Shown: in pieces, positions 30,931 to 41,115 of the stretch
Position numbering within the stretch: position 1 is the stretch's first letter
Layout: the number at the start of each line of letters is the position of its first letter
Assembly: GCF_002160955.1 (NCBI RefSeq)
Contig: NZ_NFLN01000012.1
Span: 1-64,000 of the forward strand
Length of the DNA: 64,000 nucleotides
Source: Gemmiger sp. An120
GTDB lineage: Bacteria; Bacillota; Clostridia; Oscillospirales; Ruminococcaceae
Reading direction: 5' to 3'
Program-made: the position numbers and the translations under genes
Notes under the pieces: model-generated
Databases searched by the model: none
What the model saw: only the letters and a program-made list of their open reading frames with translations
Told to the model about the DNA's origin: nothing

Positions 30931-33705
30931 TTACAGCAATTCCCCGTGGCGGCGGATATAGGCCTTTTTCAACAGGGTGGCCAATACCATATACAGCAGG
31001 ATGCAGGGAATGAGATAGGCAAAGAACATCGGCGGCAGGGCGGCAAAGCCCAGGGCCGGGGCCAGCGGGGTAAAGGGGATCAGGGTCAGCGCCCCGATGC
31101 CCAGGCCGGTCAGCAGGGTCAGCGGCGCGGCGGCGCGGCTCTGGATAAAGGGCAGCTTGGGGGTGCGGATCATGTGGATCACCAAGGTCTGGCTCCACAT
31201 GGATTCCACGAACCACCCGGCCTGGAACAGGGCGATATAGGCCGCGCGCATCTGGGCCAGCTGCACCCCGGCAAAGTGAGCGCCCAGCTGGCTGAACAGC
31301 ACCCCGCCGGACACCACCGCCGGGCAGAGCACAAAATACAGGAACAGGTAGGTCAGGATGTCGAACACCGAGCTGGCGGGCCCCAGCCAGATCATGAAGC
31401 TGCCCACCGAGGAGGCGTCCCACCGGCGGGGCCGGTCCAGGAATTCCTCGTCCACGTTGTCCCAGGGGATAGCGGTGCAGGACAGGTCATAGATCAGGTT
31501 GAGCAGCAGCAGCTGCAGGCTCTCCATGGGCAAAAAGGGCAGCAGCGCCGAGGCCGCCAGCACCGAGAACATGTTGCCGAAGTTGGAGGAGGCGGTCATC
31601 TTGATGTACTTGAGCATATTGGCGTAGGTCTTGCGGCCCTCGGTGATGCCCTGCTCCAGCACGGTCAGATCCTTTTCCAGCAAAATCACGTCGGCGGATT
31701 CCTTGGCGATGTCCACCGCCGAATCCACCGAGATGCCGATGTCGGCGGCCTTCATGGCGGCGGCGTCGTTGATGCCGTCCCCCATAAAGCCCACGGTGTG
31801 GCCGTCGGCCCGCAGCGCGCTCACCACCCGGGCCTTCTGCTCCGGGCTGAGCTTGGCGAACACCCGCACGGTGCGGGCGGCCTGGGCCAGTTCCTCGTCG
31901 TTCATCCGGTCCAGATCGGTGCCCAGCAGCATCCCCTGCACCGGCAGCCCCACCTGGCGGCAGACGGTGCGGGTGACCTTTTCGTTGTCGCCGGTCAGGA
32001 TGCGCACATCCACCCCCCGTTTGGCCAGCGCGGCGATGGCCCCGGCGGCGGACTCCTTGGGCGGGTCCAGGAAGGCCAGATAGCCCAGCAGCACCATGTC
32101 CCGCTCTTCCTCCGGGCCGAAGGTCCCGGCCGGGGACGGGTCGTTCTTCTGGGCCACCGCCAGCACCCGGAAGCCCTTGTCGTTCAGCTCGTCGGCGGTG
32201 CGCAGGATGCGCTGGCGCACCTCGCCGGTGAGGGGCCGGATCTGCCCCTCGTACTCGGCCCAGGCGCAGACCGCCAGCATCTCCTCCACCGCGCCCTTGG
32301 TAACCATCTGGGTCTTGCCGCGGCCGTCCCGCACCACCACGGTCAGGCGGCGGCGGGCAAAGTCAAAGGGAATTTCGTCCACCTTTTCATAGGCGGCGGA
32401 CAGATCGGTCAGGGTGGCGTCCTCCGCCTCCAGCTCCTCGGTGCGGCGGATGACCGCCCGGTCCATCAGGTTGCGGTAGCCGGTCTGGAACCAGCTGTTC
32501 AGATAGGCGTGACGCAGCACCCGCACGTCCTCGCTGCCCATCACGTCCAGGCTGTACTGCAGCGCCACCCGGTCCTGGGTGAGGGTGCCGGTCTTGTCGG
32601 TGCAGAGCACATCCATCGCGCCGAAATTCTGGATGGAGTTCAGGTTCTTGACCACGGTGCGCTTGCGGCTCATGGACACGGCGCCCTTGGCCAGGCAGGT
32701 GGTCACGATCATGGGCAGCATCTCGGGGGTCAGGCCCACGGCCACCGACACCCCGAACAGGAAGGCGTCCACCCAGTCGCCCTTGGTGATGCCGTTGATG
32801 AAGAAGACCACCGGCACCATCACCAGCATGAACCGGATCAGCACCCAGGACACCGCGTTGACCCCTTTGGTAAAGCTGGTCTCCACCGCTTCCCCGGCCA
32901 CGGCGCTGGCCATGGAACCAAACAGGGTGTCGTCCCCCACCGCCAGCACCACCCCCACGGCGGTGCCGGAGATCACATTGGCGCCCATAAAGGCCAGGTC
33001 GGCGCAGTCGGTGACGGTGTCCGGATTCGGCACCGGGGCGGCCAGCTTTTCCACCGGCTCGCTCTCGCCGGTCAGGCCCGCCTGGCTCACAAACAGGTCC
33101 CGGGCCTCCATAATCCGCAGATCGGCGGGCACCATGTCCCCGGCGTGCAGCCGCACGATGTCCCCCACCACCACGTCCTCCAGCGGCACCTCCTGTTCGG
33201 GAGCGCCGTCCCGGCAGACGGTGCAGGTGGTGGTGATCAGGGCCAGCAGGGCTTCGGCGGCGCTGCCGCTGCGGCTCTCCTGCACAAAGCGCAGCGTGCC
33301 GCTGATGCCCACCATAGTCAGGATGATCACCACGGTGACGCAGTCAAATTCTTCAGGGGTGCTGCCCAGCAGGCTCAGCGCGGGCAGCAGCATGTCGGTC
33401 ACCGCCGACACCGCCGCCAGGCAGAACAGGATGGCGGTGAAGGGGTTCACGAAGGCCCCGGCCAGGCGGCGGGGCAGGGATTTTTTCTTTTCGCGGGTCA
33501 CCCGGTTGACGCCCCAGCGGGCGCGGCGGGCGGGCACGTCGGCGGTGTCCAGCCCCCGGCGGGTAGCTTCCAGCTCGTCCAATACCTCCCCGGCGCCGGA
33601 CGCGGCGGCGCGGCGCAGCCGGTCAAGCCGGTCCTGCCGCTGCACCTCCCGGGCGGCCTCCCGCCGGATGCGGGCGATATTCTGCTTTTTGTTCTTGATG
33701 GTCAT
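30931..33705 (-). CDS. mgtA: magnesium-translocating P-type ATPase
   Basis: A 924-residue type IIIB P-type ATPase that imports Mg2+ into the cytoplasm. The phosphorylation site is D370 in [12 protein letters not shown]; the actuator domain has [14 protein letters not shown]; the hinge has [60 protein letters not shown] and [23 protein letters not shown] are the MgtA-specific M2 and M4 segments. The C-terminal [24 protein letters not shown] and following helices also match MgtA/MgtB. AGGGAGG precedes the ATG. A single-gene unit with a ~230-nt leader after the zinc operon terminator. Confidence 0.95.
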   Translation of the reverse strand: MTIKNKKQNIARIRREAAREVQRQDRLDRLRRAAASGAGEVLDELEATRRGLDTADVPARRARWGVNRVTREKKKSLPRRLAGAFVNPFTAILFCLAAVSAVTDMLLPALSLLGSTPEEFDCVTVVIILTMVGISGTLRFVQESRSGSAAEALLALITTTCTVCRDGAPEQEVPLEDVVVGDIVRLHAGDMVPADLRIMEARDLFVSQAGLTGESEPVEKLAAPVPNPDTVTDCADLAFMGANVISGTAVGVVLAVGDDTLFGSMASAVAGEAVETSFTKGVNAVSWVLIRFMLVMVPVVFFINGITKGDWVDAFLFGVSVAVGLTPEMLPMIVTTCLAKGAVSMSRKRTVVKNLNSIQNFGAMDVLCTDKTGTLTQDRVALQYSLDVMGSEDVRVLRHAYLNSWFQTGYRNLMDRAVIRRTEELEAEDATLTDLSAAYEKVDEIPFDFARRRLTVVVRDGRGKTQMVTKGAVEEMLAVCAWAEYEGQIRPLTGEVRQRILRTADELNDKGFRVLAVAQKNDPSPAGTFGPEEERDMVLLGYLAFLDPPKESAAGAIAALAKRGVDVRILTGDNEKVTRTVCRQVGLPVQGMLLGTDLDRMNDEELAQAARTVRVFAKLSPEQKARVVSALRADGHTVGFMGDGINDAAAMKAADIGISVDSAVDIAKESADVILLEKDLTVLEQGITEGRKTYANMLKYIKMTASSNFGNMFSVLAASALLPFLPMESLQLLLLNLIYDLSCTAIPWDNVDEEFLDRPRRWDASSVGSFMIWLGPASSVFDILTYLFLYFVLCPAVVSGGVLFSQLGAHFAGVQLAQMRAAYIALFQAGWFVESMWSQTLVIHMIRTPKLPFIQSRAAAPLTLLTGLGIGALTLIPFTPLAPALGFAALPPMFFAYLIPCILLYMVLATLLKKAYIRRHGELL

Positions 33706-33935
33706 GGCGCATTCCTCCCTTGGGCGCGGCGCACCCGGGAGTGAGCGCGGGCCGGACAGGCCCCCGCCCGCCCCCTGGCAGCGCGGCGCGGATTTTCTGG
33801 TTGTGACTTCGATCCGGGTCCATCCGGTTTCACCTCGCTTTGCGCAAAATGTCGGGGCGTGGTTTGCCCCGCCTGTTTATCCTACTCCCTTTGCCGCCTG
33901 GGGGCCATGACCAAACCCTTGCGATTTTCTTGCGG

Positions 33936-33973
33936 CAAAAAACGCCGGTGCGCTTCTTTGGCGCACCGGCGTT
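33936..33973 (-). terminator. intrinsic terminator of zinc uptake operon
   Basis: On the minus strand AACGCCGGTGCGC pairs perfectly with GCGCACCGGCGTT around a 7-nt loop, followed by a run of T (33942-33937). It lies 7 bp past the last zinc-operon stop. Confidence 0.9.
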
Positions 33974-33979
33974 TCTGGT

Positions 33980-34438
33980 TTATTCTGCGGCAAGGGTCAT
34001 GCTGGCGTCCGCCAGATGGCAGAATTCAAAATTTCCCTGCCTGTACATTGCAAAGGTGCCCTCCACCGTGACCGTCTGGCCCGGCTCCGGAAATTCCTCC
34101 GGCCACGCCGGCTCCCCGGCGGGCACAAATTCCAGCCCCTGGGCGCAGCAAGCCAGGGCGTCCTGCACCACCACCGCGTACAGCCGCCCGTCCGGGTCAT
34201 CGTAAACGGCAAACTCCCCGGCGGCCCGGATGGTCTTGCCCAGGTAGTCCTCCGGGCAGTCCAGCATGTTGTACACCTCGGCAAAGACCATGGTGCTGCT
34301 CAAAGCGGTCAGATCCACGTCGATGCCGCTGTCCGGGGTGGCGGTGGGTTCCGGCGGGATGTAGGTGGAGGGGATCTCCCGGGCGCAGCCCGCCAGCAGC
34401 ATCAGCACCGCCAGCAGCCCGGCAAGCCGGGCCCTCAT
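33980..34438 (-). CDS. zinc-operon lipoprotein with DUF1980/TIGR03943-like domain
   Basis: A 152-residue lipoprotein: lipobox LAGC at Cys18, then a Pro/Thr-rich tether. Residues ~40-150 (IDVDLTALSSTMVFAEVYNM, YLGKTIRAAGEF, DALACCAQGLEFVPAG) resemble the C-terminal domain of the YcgQ-type TIGR03943 proteins, including the paired cysteines (ACCAQG) and OB-like strands. YcgQ relatives are zinc-responsive and associate with metal-handling GTPases, so a periplasm-face zinc-binding or delivery role is inferred. It overlaps the permease gene by 4 bp as the last gene of the Zur-controlled operon. Confidence 0.7.
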   Translation of the reverse strand: MRARLAGLLAVLMLLAGCAREIPSTYIPPEPTATPDSGIDVDLTALSSTMVFAEVYNMLDCPEDYLGKTIRAAGEFAVYDDPDGRLYAVVVQDALACCAQGLEFVPAGEPAWPEEFPEPGQTVTVEGTFAMYRQGNFEFCHLADASMTLAAE

Positions 34439-35277
34439 GCCCGCCTCCTTTTGCCGGCCAGCCAGAACAGCCCCCAGACGGCGATCTCCACCGCCACGAT
34501 GGTGGAGCCCACCGGGGTGCCCGCCACCACCGCGATCAGGATACCGGCCGCGGCGCAGCCCACCGCGAACAGCGCCGCGCAGAGGGTGACCCCGCCGAAG
34601 CTGCCGCAGACCCGCATGGCCGCCAGCGCCGGAAACACCACCAGCCCGGTAACCAGCAGCGAACCCACCAGGTTCATGGCCAGCACGATCACCACCGCGG
34701 CGCTGACCGCCAGCAGCAGGTTGCAGGCCTTGGCCCCCACCCCGGCGGCGCGGGCAAAGTCCTCGTCAAAGGTCACGGCAAAGATGCGGTGGTAAAACAG
34801 GGCAAACACCGCGGTGATGCCCAGCGCCAGCGCGGCGCTGAGCCATACCTCCCCGGCGGTAAGGGTCAGGATGGAGGTGGCGCCGAACGGGGTGGCGCAC
34901 ACATCGCCGCTCAAATTGGCGGAGGTGCCGAACAGGTTCATGAGCAGATAGCCCACCGCCATCGCCCCCACCGAGAGCATGGCGGTGGCGGCGTCCCCCC
35001 GCAGGGAGGCGTTCTGCCCGGCCCGCAGCAGCAGCACCGCGCAGACCACCGTGACCCCCAGCACAAAGGGCATCTCCCCCGCCAGGTTCAGCACCGAGGC
35101 CACCGCCATCGCCCCGAACGCCGCGTGGGACAGCCCGTCCCCGATAAAGGAAAACCGCCGCAGCACCAGCGGCACCCCCAGCAGGGAGGCGCACAGCGCG
35201 ATCAGCACCCCCACCGCCAGGGCGCTGCGCACAAAGGGATACTGCCAGTACAGCGCCAGTGTTTGCATCAGGCCCAT
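34435..35277 (-). CDS. znuB: zinc/manganese ABC transporter permease
   Basis: A 280-residue permease of the ABC-3 family (ZnuB/AdcB/TroC) with eight or so membrane segments. GVPLVLRRFSFIGDGLSHAAFGAMAVA is the diagnostic early stretch, followed by DEDFARAAGVGAKACNLLLAVSAAVVIVLAMNLVGSLLVTGLVVFPALAA. It forms the channel with the ATPase encoded by the overlapping upstream gene. Zinc rather than manganese is inferred from the His/Asp-rich loop of the partner receptor. Confidence 0.9.
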   Translation of the reverse strand: MGLMQTLALYWQYPFVRSALAVGVLIALCASLLGVPLVLRRFSFIGDGLSHAAFGAMAVASVLNLAGEMPFVLGVTVVCAVLLLRAGQNASLRGDAATAMLSVGAMAVGYLLMNLFGTSANLSGDVCATPFGATSILTLTAGEVWLSAALALGITAVFALFYHRIFAVTFDEDFARAAGVGAKACNLLLAVSAAVVIVLAMNLVGSLLVTGLVVFPALAAMRVCGSFGGVTLCAALFAVGCAAAGILIAVVAGTPVGSTIVAVEIAVWGLFWLAGKRRRA

Positions 35278-35957
35278 GCGTTTTCTCCTTTCCAGTTCTC
35301 ATACTCCGCCCGGGTGCCGAAAAAGCTGGTCTGTGCCCCCAGGTACAGCACATGGCTGGCGTACTGCCGGGCCCCGGCCAGATCGTGGGAGATCATAAAG
35401 ATGGCCGTGCCCTGCCGGTTCAGCTCTGCCAGCAGCCGGTACATCCCCGCCGCGGCCTGGCTGTCCAGCCCGGTCACCGGCTCGTCCAGCAGCAGCAGCT
35501 GATCCCCGGCGCAGAGGGCCCGGGCCAGCAGCACCCGCTGGCGCTGCCCGCCGCTCAGTTCCCGGAACCGCCGCCGGGCAAACCCGGCCATGCCCACCTG
35601 TTCCAGCGCCCGGGCCGCGGCGGCCCGGTCCTCCCTGCCGTAAAAGGGCCGCCAGCCCCGGCGCCCCTGCCGGCCGGACAGCGCCACCTCCCACACCGAG
35701 GCGGGCATATCCCGCTGCACCGCCGTCTGCTGGGGCAGCCAGCCCAGCTGGCCCGGAACCAGGCCCGGGGTCTCCAGGCAGCCCGCCACCGGCGGCAGCA
35801 GCCCCAGCACCGTGCGCAGCAGGGTGGTTTTGCCCGCGCCGTTCTCCCCCAGCACCGCCAGCCAGTCGCCCCGGCGCAGCACAAAGTCCACCGGGCCGCT
35901 CACCGCCCGGCCCTCATACCCGGGGGTCAGCCCCCGGGCCCGGATCCGTTCTTCCAT
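35268..35957 (-). CDS. znuC: zinc ABC transporter ATP-binding protein
   Basis: A 229-residue ABC ATPase. Walker A is GENGAGKTTLLR, the Q-loop region is LGWLPQQTAVQRDMPASVWEV (typical of metal importers), the signature is LSGGQRQRVLLARAL and Walker B is [30 protein letters not shown] provides the switch His. It is 13 bp after the receptor gene and overlaps the permease gene by 10 bp. Confidence 0.92.
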   Translation of the reverse strand: MEERIRARGLTPGYEGRAVSGPVDFVLRRGDWLAVLGENGAGKTTLLRTVLGLLPPVAGCLETPGLVPGQLGWLPQQTAVQRDMPASVWEVALSGRQGRRGWRPFYGREDRAAAARALEQVGMAGFARRRFRELSGGQRQRVLLARALCAGDQLLLLDEPVTGLDSQAAAGMYRLLAELNRQGTAIFMISHDLAGARQYASHVLYLGAQTSFFGTRAEYENWKGENAWA

Positions 35958-35970
35958 ATCTTGTCTCCTT

Positions 35971-36945
35971 TCAGGCCAGCGCCGCCGCCAGCACCTCCCG
36001 GTTGGCCTCCATCACCGCCAGCCAGGTCAGCCCGTTTTCGATCTGTTCTTCACTCACCGCCTGCATCGAGTTCAGCACCGCTTTCTCCAGCCCGTTCTGG
36101 GTGGTGGCCGCGATGGTATCGGCCAGGCTGCCGTCCGAAGTCTCGGTGATCAGAATGGTGTGCAGCCCGTTTTCCTCCGCCGCGGCGGCCAGCCGGGCCA
36201 CGGTGGCAAAGCTGGCCTCGGTCTCGGCGCTGCAGCCCTCAAAGGCCGCGTAGCAGGTCAGGCCGTAGTCCCGGGCCAAATGGGCAAAGGGGAACCGGTC
36301 CCCGAACAGCAGCACGGCGCGGCTGCCCGCCTCCACCGCCTGCCGGTAGCTTTCGTCCAGCGCGTCCAGCTGCTCGCCGTAGGCGGCGGCCCGGGCGGCG
36401 TAGTCCCCCTCCGGGTCCAGTTCGGCCAGCGTTTCGGCCAGCACCCCGGTCAGGGTGCGGGCGTTCGCCACCGACAGCCACACATGCTCGTCCGCTTCTT
36501 CCTCATGATCGTGGTCGTGGTCCTCCTCCGCCTGGGTGCCCAGGGCGGGCAGGGCGGTGTAGGCCTGCTCACCCAGCGCCTCCACCAGCCGCACCACCCG
36601 GGGGCCGTCCTCCGTGCCGGCCAGCGCCCGCTCCAGCCAGGCGTCCGACTGGCCGCCCACGCAGACCAGCAGGTCACATTCCTGCACCGTCAGCAGGTCG
36701 CGGGCGGTGGGCTGGTAGCTGTGCATGTCCACCCCGCCGCTCTGCAGCAGTATCAGTTCCACCCGGCCCTCCTGGCCGGCGGTCAGTTCCCGCAGCCAGT
36801 CCCAGGCGGGGAACACGGTAGCCACCACCCGCAGCGGTTCCTCCCCGCTTTCGGCGGCGGAGGTTGCCGGGGCGGCCGCCCCGCACCCGGTCAGAACGGC
36901 CAGCGCCAGCGCGGCGATGACCCCGAAAAATTTGTTGTATTGCAT
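35971..36945 (-). CDS. znuA: zinc ABC transporter substrate-binding lipoprotein
   Basis: A 324-residue cluster A-I receptor. The signal peptide ends in lipobox LTGC at Cys21. GGVDMHSYQPTARDLLTVQECDLLVCVGG holds the first metal His, and an acidic His loop DHDHDHEEEADEHVWLSVANARTLTG lies mid-protein, typical of zinc receptors. DRFPFAHLARDYGL supplies another His and ETSDGSLADTIA the last acidic ligand. GGGAGGG precedes the ATG at 36945. It is separated from the upstream small membrane gene by 98 bp that contain a terminator-like hairpin. Confidence 0.92.
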   Translation of the reverse strand: MQYNKFFGVIAALALAVLTGCGAAAPATSAAESGEEPLRVVATVFPAWDWLRELTAGQEGRVELILLQSGGVDMHSYQPTARDLLTVQECDLLVCVGGQSDAWLERALAGTEDGPRVVRLVEALGEQAYTALPALGTQAEEDHDHDHEEEADEHVWLSVANARTLTGVLAETLAELDPEGDYAARAAAYGEQLDALDESYRQAVEAGSRAVLLFGDRFPFAHLARDYGLTCYAAFEGCSAETEASFATVARLAAAAEENGLHTILITETSDGSLADTIAATTQNGLEKAVLNSMQAVSEEQIENGLTWLAVMEANREVLAAALA

Positions 36946-36990
36946 GGCAAAAAAGCCCTCCCGTTGTTGGTTCTGCCCAAAAAAGGGCGC

Positions 36991-37023
36991 AAAAATGCGA
37001 GGGCGGGCGCAGCGCGCCCCCTC
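36991..37023 (-). terminator. possible intercistronic hairpin before zinc receptor gene
   Basis: On the minus strand a GC-rich imperfect stem at 37023-36999 (GAGGG with CCCTC at its base) is followed by GCATTTTTGCG. It could attenuate or stabilise the transcript between the regulator part and the transporter part of the operon. Weaker than the pstS and gntP cases. Confidence 0.4.
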
Positions 37024-37043
37024 TCGGTCACGGAAAGGCTTTT

Positions 37044-37346
37044 TTAATTGTTCAATCGCACACGGCGCCCCACCGGCGTGACGCGCACCGGCATCCGCCG
37101 CACCCGTACCGGGCGGCAAAGCCGGGCCAGCCCGGCCAGGGCCAGCCCCGCCGCCGGGAGCAGCCCCGCGGCCAGCAGCCGCACCAGATTCGCGGCCAGG
37201 CGCAGCCCCATGCACACCGGGCAGGCGTCGTCCCCGTCGCAGTGGTGGGCGGCCTGCCCGGCCAGCAGCGCCGCGGCCCCCAGCGCCCCGGCCAGCACCA
37301 GCAGCGCCAGCAGCCCCGCCGCCAGACGCAGTACCCGGCCCCTCAC
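37044..37346 (-). CDS. small membrane protein with HHC...CPVC motif, zinc operon
   Basis: A 100-residue protein with two membrane helices (residues ~6-32 and ~52-75) and, between them, QAAHHCDGDDACPVCMGLRLAANL, a His/Cys cluster suited to binding zinc. Similar small proteins occur next to zinc importers in Firmicutes; function is unknown. The GTG start at 37346 overlaps the stop codon of the fur-type gene (GTGA) and has GGGAGG 7 nt upstream, so translation is coupled to the regulator. The tail is basic. Confidence 0.72.
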   Translation of the reverse strand: MRGRVLRLAAGLLALLVLAGALGAAALLAGQAAHHCDGDDACPVCMGLRLAANLVRLLAAGLLPAAGLALAGLARLCRPVRVRRMPVRVTPVGRRVRLNN

Positions 37347-37738
37347 AGCCCGGCCTCCCGGCAGGCGGCGCACACGCCGTATACCACCGTGCGCCGGGGA
37401 TCCACCGCAAAGCCGTGGCCCGCCAGCAGATGGCGGCCGGTCTCGCGGGCCTGTTCGCACCGGATGCGCAGCAGCTGGCCGCACCGCTCGCACTTGCAGT
37501 GCAGCCCCGCCGGGGCGGCGTCCAGGTATTCAAACCGGGCGCCCTCCCCCTCCAGGGTGTACTTGGCGGCCCGGCCCTCGGCCACCAGCCGCTCCAGATA
37601 CCGGTAGACGGTGGCGGTGGAGACACTTTCCCCCAGCGCGGCCCGCAGCTGCCCCGCGGTAAAGGGCTGCCCGGCGGTCTGTTCCAGCCAGGTCTGCATG
37701 GCCCGCTGCTGGCGGGTCTGGTAGGCGGTGCGCTGCAT
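37343..37738 (-). CDS. zur: Fur family regulator, probably Zur
   Basis: A 131-residue Fur-family repressor. QRAMQTWLEQTAGQPFTAGQLRAALGESVSTATVYRYLERLVAEGRAAKY is the winged helix with the conserved TATVYRYLE recognition region. HCKCERCGQLLRI and VVYGVCAACREAGL hold the CxxC pairs of the structural zinc site. It heads an operon with a zinc importer, so Zur is the most likely member. GCAGGAGG precedes the ATG at 37738. A Fur-type palindrome at 37759-37773 next to the -10 box indicates autoregulation. Confidence 0.88.
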   Translation of the reverse strand: MQRTAYQTRQQRAMQTWLEQTAGQPFTAGQLRAALGESVSTATVYRYLERLVAEGRAAKYTLEGEGARFEYLDAAPAGLHCKCERCGQLLRIRCEQARETGRHLLAGHGFAVDPRRTVVYGVCAACREAGL

Positions 37739-37758
37739 GGTGTGTCCTCCTGCGAATT

Positions 37759-37773
37759 TGAGAATCGTTCTCA
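37759..37773. promoter_or_regulatory. Fur/Zur-type operator
   Basis: TGAGAATCGTTCTCA fits the 7-1-7 Fur-family pattern (consensus TGATAATnATTATCA), with arms that match each other in six of seven positions. It begins one base downstream of the -10 box, where repressor would block transcription of the zinc operon. Confidence 0.75.
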
Positions 37774-37774
37774 T

Positions 37775-37804
37775 AGTATACCCGAAGCGCCCCGCCCCCG
37801 TCAA
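37775..37804 (-). promoter_or_regulatory. promoter of zur-zinc uptake operon
   Basis: The minus strand reads TTGACG (37804-37799), 18 bp, TATACT (37780-37775). Confidence 0.75.
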
Positions 37805-37911
37805 GGGCCGCGGGCAGGTTTCACCGATTCTCCACAATCGGCAAAATCCGCCCTCAGCATACCAATTCCGCGCTTTTCTTGGTTAATTATGCAAAGCAGC
37901 CCCCCCGGCGA

Positions 37912-37940
37912 TTGAAAAGCCCGGGGGCGAAACGTACAAT
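37912..37940 (+). promoter_or_regulatory. promoter of tad pilus operon
   Basis: TTGAAA at 37912-37917, 17 bp, TACAAT at 37935-37940. It is about 50 bp upstream of the first tad gene, and I see no other promoter of this quality within the 12-kb locus. Confidence 0.7.
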
Positions 37941-37992
37941 GAATCTGTTAATAAAGTATTCACAAATTCCACATATGCGGGAGGGTTCCACC

Positions 37993-39024
37993 ATGGCGAT
38001 CAAACTACTTTTCTGCTGGCAGGACCGGTATTTCGGCGAGCAGCTGAACCTGCTGCTCAGTGAGGATCCCCGCTCTTTCCGGGTGCTGTACTTCACCGAC
38101 CCGGCCCGCGCGGCGGACTGGCTGCGCACCAGCGGCGAAACGGTGGACTGCATCCTGGGCGCGCCGGGCTTTCTGCGGGGGCTGGACCCCTCGTATGGCC
38201 TGCCGGTAGCCCTGGGGGAGGACACCAGCACCGAGGAACCCCTTTCCGTTAATATGTACCAGCGCCGCCAGGACCTGGTGGACGAGCTGAAAAACCTGCT
38301 GCGGGCCAAGGGCCTGCTGGCGGCGGCCGCGGCCTCCCGCAGCCAGGGCCGGGTGATCGCCTTCTTCTCCACCCAGGGCGGCGCGGGCAAGACCACCCTG
38401 GCCTACCTGACCGCCCTCAAGGCGGCGGAGCAGGGCAAGACGGTCTACCTGAACCTGGAAACCGCCCCCTGCATCGATTCCCTCTATGCCCCCTGCGGCA
38501 CGGTGAGCGCCGAGGAATACCTCTGCGCCGTGCAGGACCGGGAGGATCCGGCCCGCACCCTGCTGCCGGCGCTGAGCCGCAACGAGCACGACGTGCTGGT
38601 GCTGCCCACCCCCGCCAGCGTGCGGGACCAGAGCGCTTTGACCGGCGCGGACGTGCAGTTTCTGGTGGAATCCATCCTGCGGGGCGCCTCGCCGGACTGG
38701 CTGATCCTGGATCTGTCCTCGGTGCTGAACGAGGTATCCAGCCGGGCGATGGATCTGGCCGACCGGGTGGTGCTGGTCTACGGGGACGACCGCCTGGGCG
38801 AGCACAAGCGCCGGCGTTTCCTGGCCGACCCGGCTTTCTCCAGCCTGCCCTGCGCGGGCAAGGAGCTGGTGGCGGGCAACCGCTGCCGGGAAAAGTACGC
38901 CGACGGCCGCTATCAGGTGGCCTTCCCCTACTCCGCCAGCCTGGCCAGCGTGCCGGACGTGCGGGCGGTGCTGCGGGGCAACCCGGACCTGGAAAAAGGC
39001 TGCGCCGCCATCCTGAGTTTCTGA
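37993..39024 (+). CDS. tadZ: TadZ/CpaE-like pilus localisation ATPase
   Basis: A 343-residue protein of the ParA/MinD superfamily, TadZ/CpaE branch. Residues 1-110 resemble a degenerate receiver domain (KLLFCWQDRYFGEQLNLLLSEDPRSFRVLYFTD). A P-loop ATPase domain follows, with Walker A FSTQGGAGKTTLAYLTALKAAEQGKTVYLNLE and the later DWLILDLSS. In Tad systems TadZ places the secretion apparatus. GGGAGGG precedes the ATG at 37993. First gene of the pilus operon, 19 bp before the secretion ATPase. Confidence 0.85.
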   Translation: MAIKLLFCWQDRYFGEQLNLLLSEDPRSFRVLYFTDPARAADWLRTSGETVDCILGAPGFLRGLDPSYGLPVALGEDTSTEEPLSVNMYQRRQDLVDELKNLLRAKGLLAAAAASRSQGRVIAFFSTQGGAGKTTLAYLTALKAAEQGKTVYLNLETAPCIDSLYAPCGTVSAEEYLCAVQDREDPARTLLPALSRNEHDVLVLPTPASVRDQSALTGADVQFLVESILRGASPDWLILDLSSVLNEVSSRAMDLADRVVLVYGDDRLGEHKRRRFLADPAFSSLPCAGKELVAGNRCREKYADGRYQVAFPYSASLASVPDVRAVLRGNPDLEKGCAAILSF

Positions 39025-39043
39025 GCGTAAAGGAGCAACCGGC

Positions 39044-40288
<1,245 letters not shown>

Positions 40289-40289
40289 T

Positions 40290-41102
40290 ATGAGCAAAAA
40301 GCAGAAAGCCCCCAAAAAGGTCAAGGAGCCGCCCCGTCCGGAGCGCACCGAGTCCGGCGGGCTGGACTATTCGGTCTACTACATGAAGCCCGCCGAAAGG
40401 CTGGGCTATATCCTGCTGGCCGCGGCGGGGCTGTTCGCGCTGGGGTATATCTTTTACCGGTCGGCGATCCTGGCGGGGCTGCTGGCGCTGCTGTCCCTGA
40501 AATACCCGGCCATCCGCACCAAGCAGATCATCGCGGCCCGCCGCCGCAAGCTGACGCTGCAGTTCAAGGATATGCTGTACAGCCTGTCCTCGGCGCTGGG
40601 GGCGGGCTGCTCGGTGGAAAAGGCCATGGCGGTGGCCCTGGAGGATATGGAGCGCCAGTACGTGGACCCGCGCACCCACATCATCCAGGAGCTGGAGCTG
40701 ATCGTCTCCAAGCTGAGCATGAACCAGAACATCGAGGACCTGCTGATCGATCTGTCCGAGCGGTCGGGCATCGACGACATCCGCACCTTTGCCAATATCT
40801 TTGAGATTTCCAAGCGCACCGGCGGCAACCTGATCCAGATCATCCGGCAGACCTCCGACGTGATCAGCCAGAAGATCGAGACCAAGCAGGAGATCGACAC
40901 CCTGCTGGCGGAAAAGAAGATGGAGCAGAAGGTGCTGACCGTCATGCCCATCCTGCTGATGCTGCTGCTGACCCAGACCACCGGCGACTTTATGGCGCCG
41001 CTGTTCCACAACCCCGCGGGCGTGCTGGTGTCCACCATCGCGCTGGCTTTGATCGGGGTGGGCTATCTGTGGGGCCTGAAACTCACCGACATCACCATTT
41101 AA
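40290..41102 (+). CDS. tadB: Tad pilus inner-membrane platform protein TadB
   Basis: A 270-residue protein with a type II secretion F-domain: LTLQFKDMLYSLSSALGAGCSVEKAMAVALEDMERQY, then the paired cytoplasmic helices FEISKRTGGNLIQIIRQTSDVISQKIETKQEIDTLLAEKKMEQKVLTVMPILLMLLL. Two membrane segments near residues 38-75 and two at the C-terminus. The ATG at 40290 follows the tadA stop by one base; its ribosome site GAAGGGATG lies in the end of tadA. With TadC it forms the platform on which TadA acts. Confidence 0.88.
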   Translation: MSKKQKAPKKVKEPPRPERTESGGLDYSVYYMKPAERLGYILLAAAGLFALGYIFYRSAILAGLLALLSLKYPAIRTKQIIAARRRKLTLQFKDMLYSLSSALGAGCSVEKAMAVALEDMERQYVDPRTHIIQELELIVSKLSMNQNIEDLLIDLSERSGIDDIRTFANIFEISKRTGGNLIQIIRQTSDVISQKIETKQEIDTLLAEKKMEQKVLTVMPILLMLLLTQTTGDFMAPLFHNPAGVLVSTIALALIGVGYLWGLKLTDITI

Positions 41103-41115
41103 GGAGGAAAGCGGT

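Noticed and set aside
33706-33935. Possible yybP-ykoY manganese riboswitch in the mgtA leader
   Set aside because: AAAGGGAGTAGG resembles one loop, but the partner segment GCAAGACCTTT expected at the 3' side is absent and the P1 stem does not form. An M-box is not apparent either.
36993-37626. Upstream extension of the zinc receptor frame through to 37626
   Set aside because: The extra residues are Pro/Arg/Gly-rich, lie antisense-free but out of frame over the small membrane gene and zur, and precede a clear signal peptide at 36945 with its own ribosome site.
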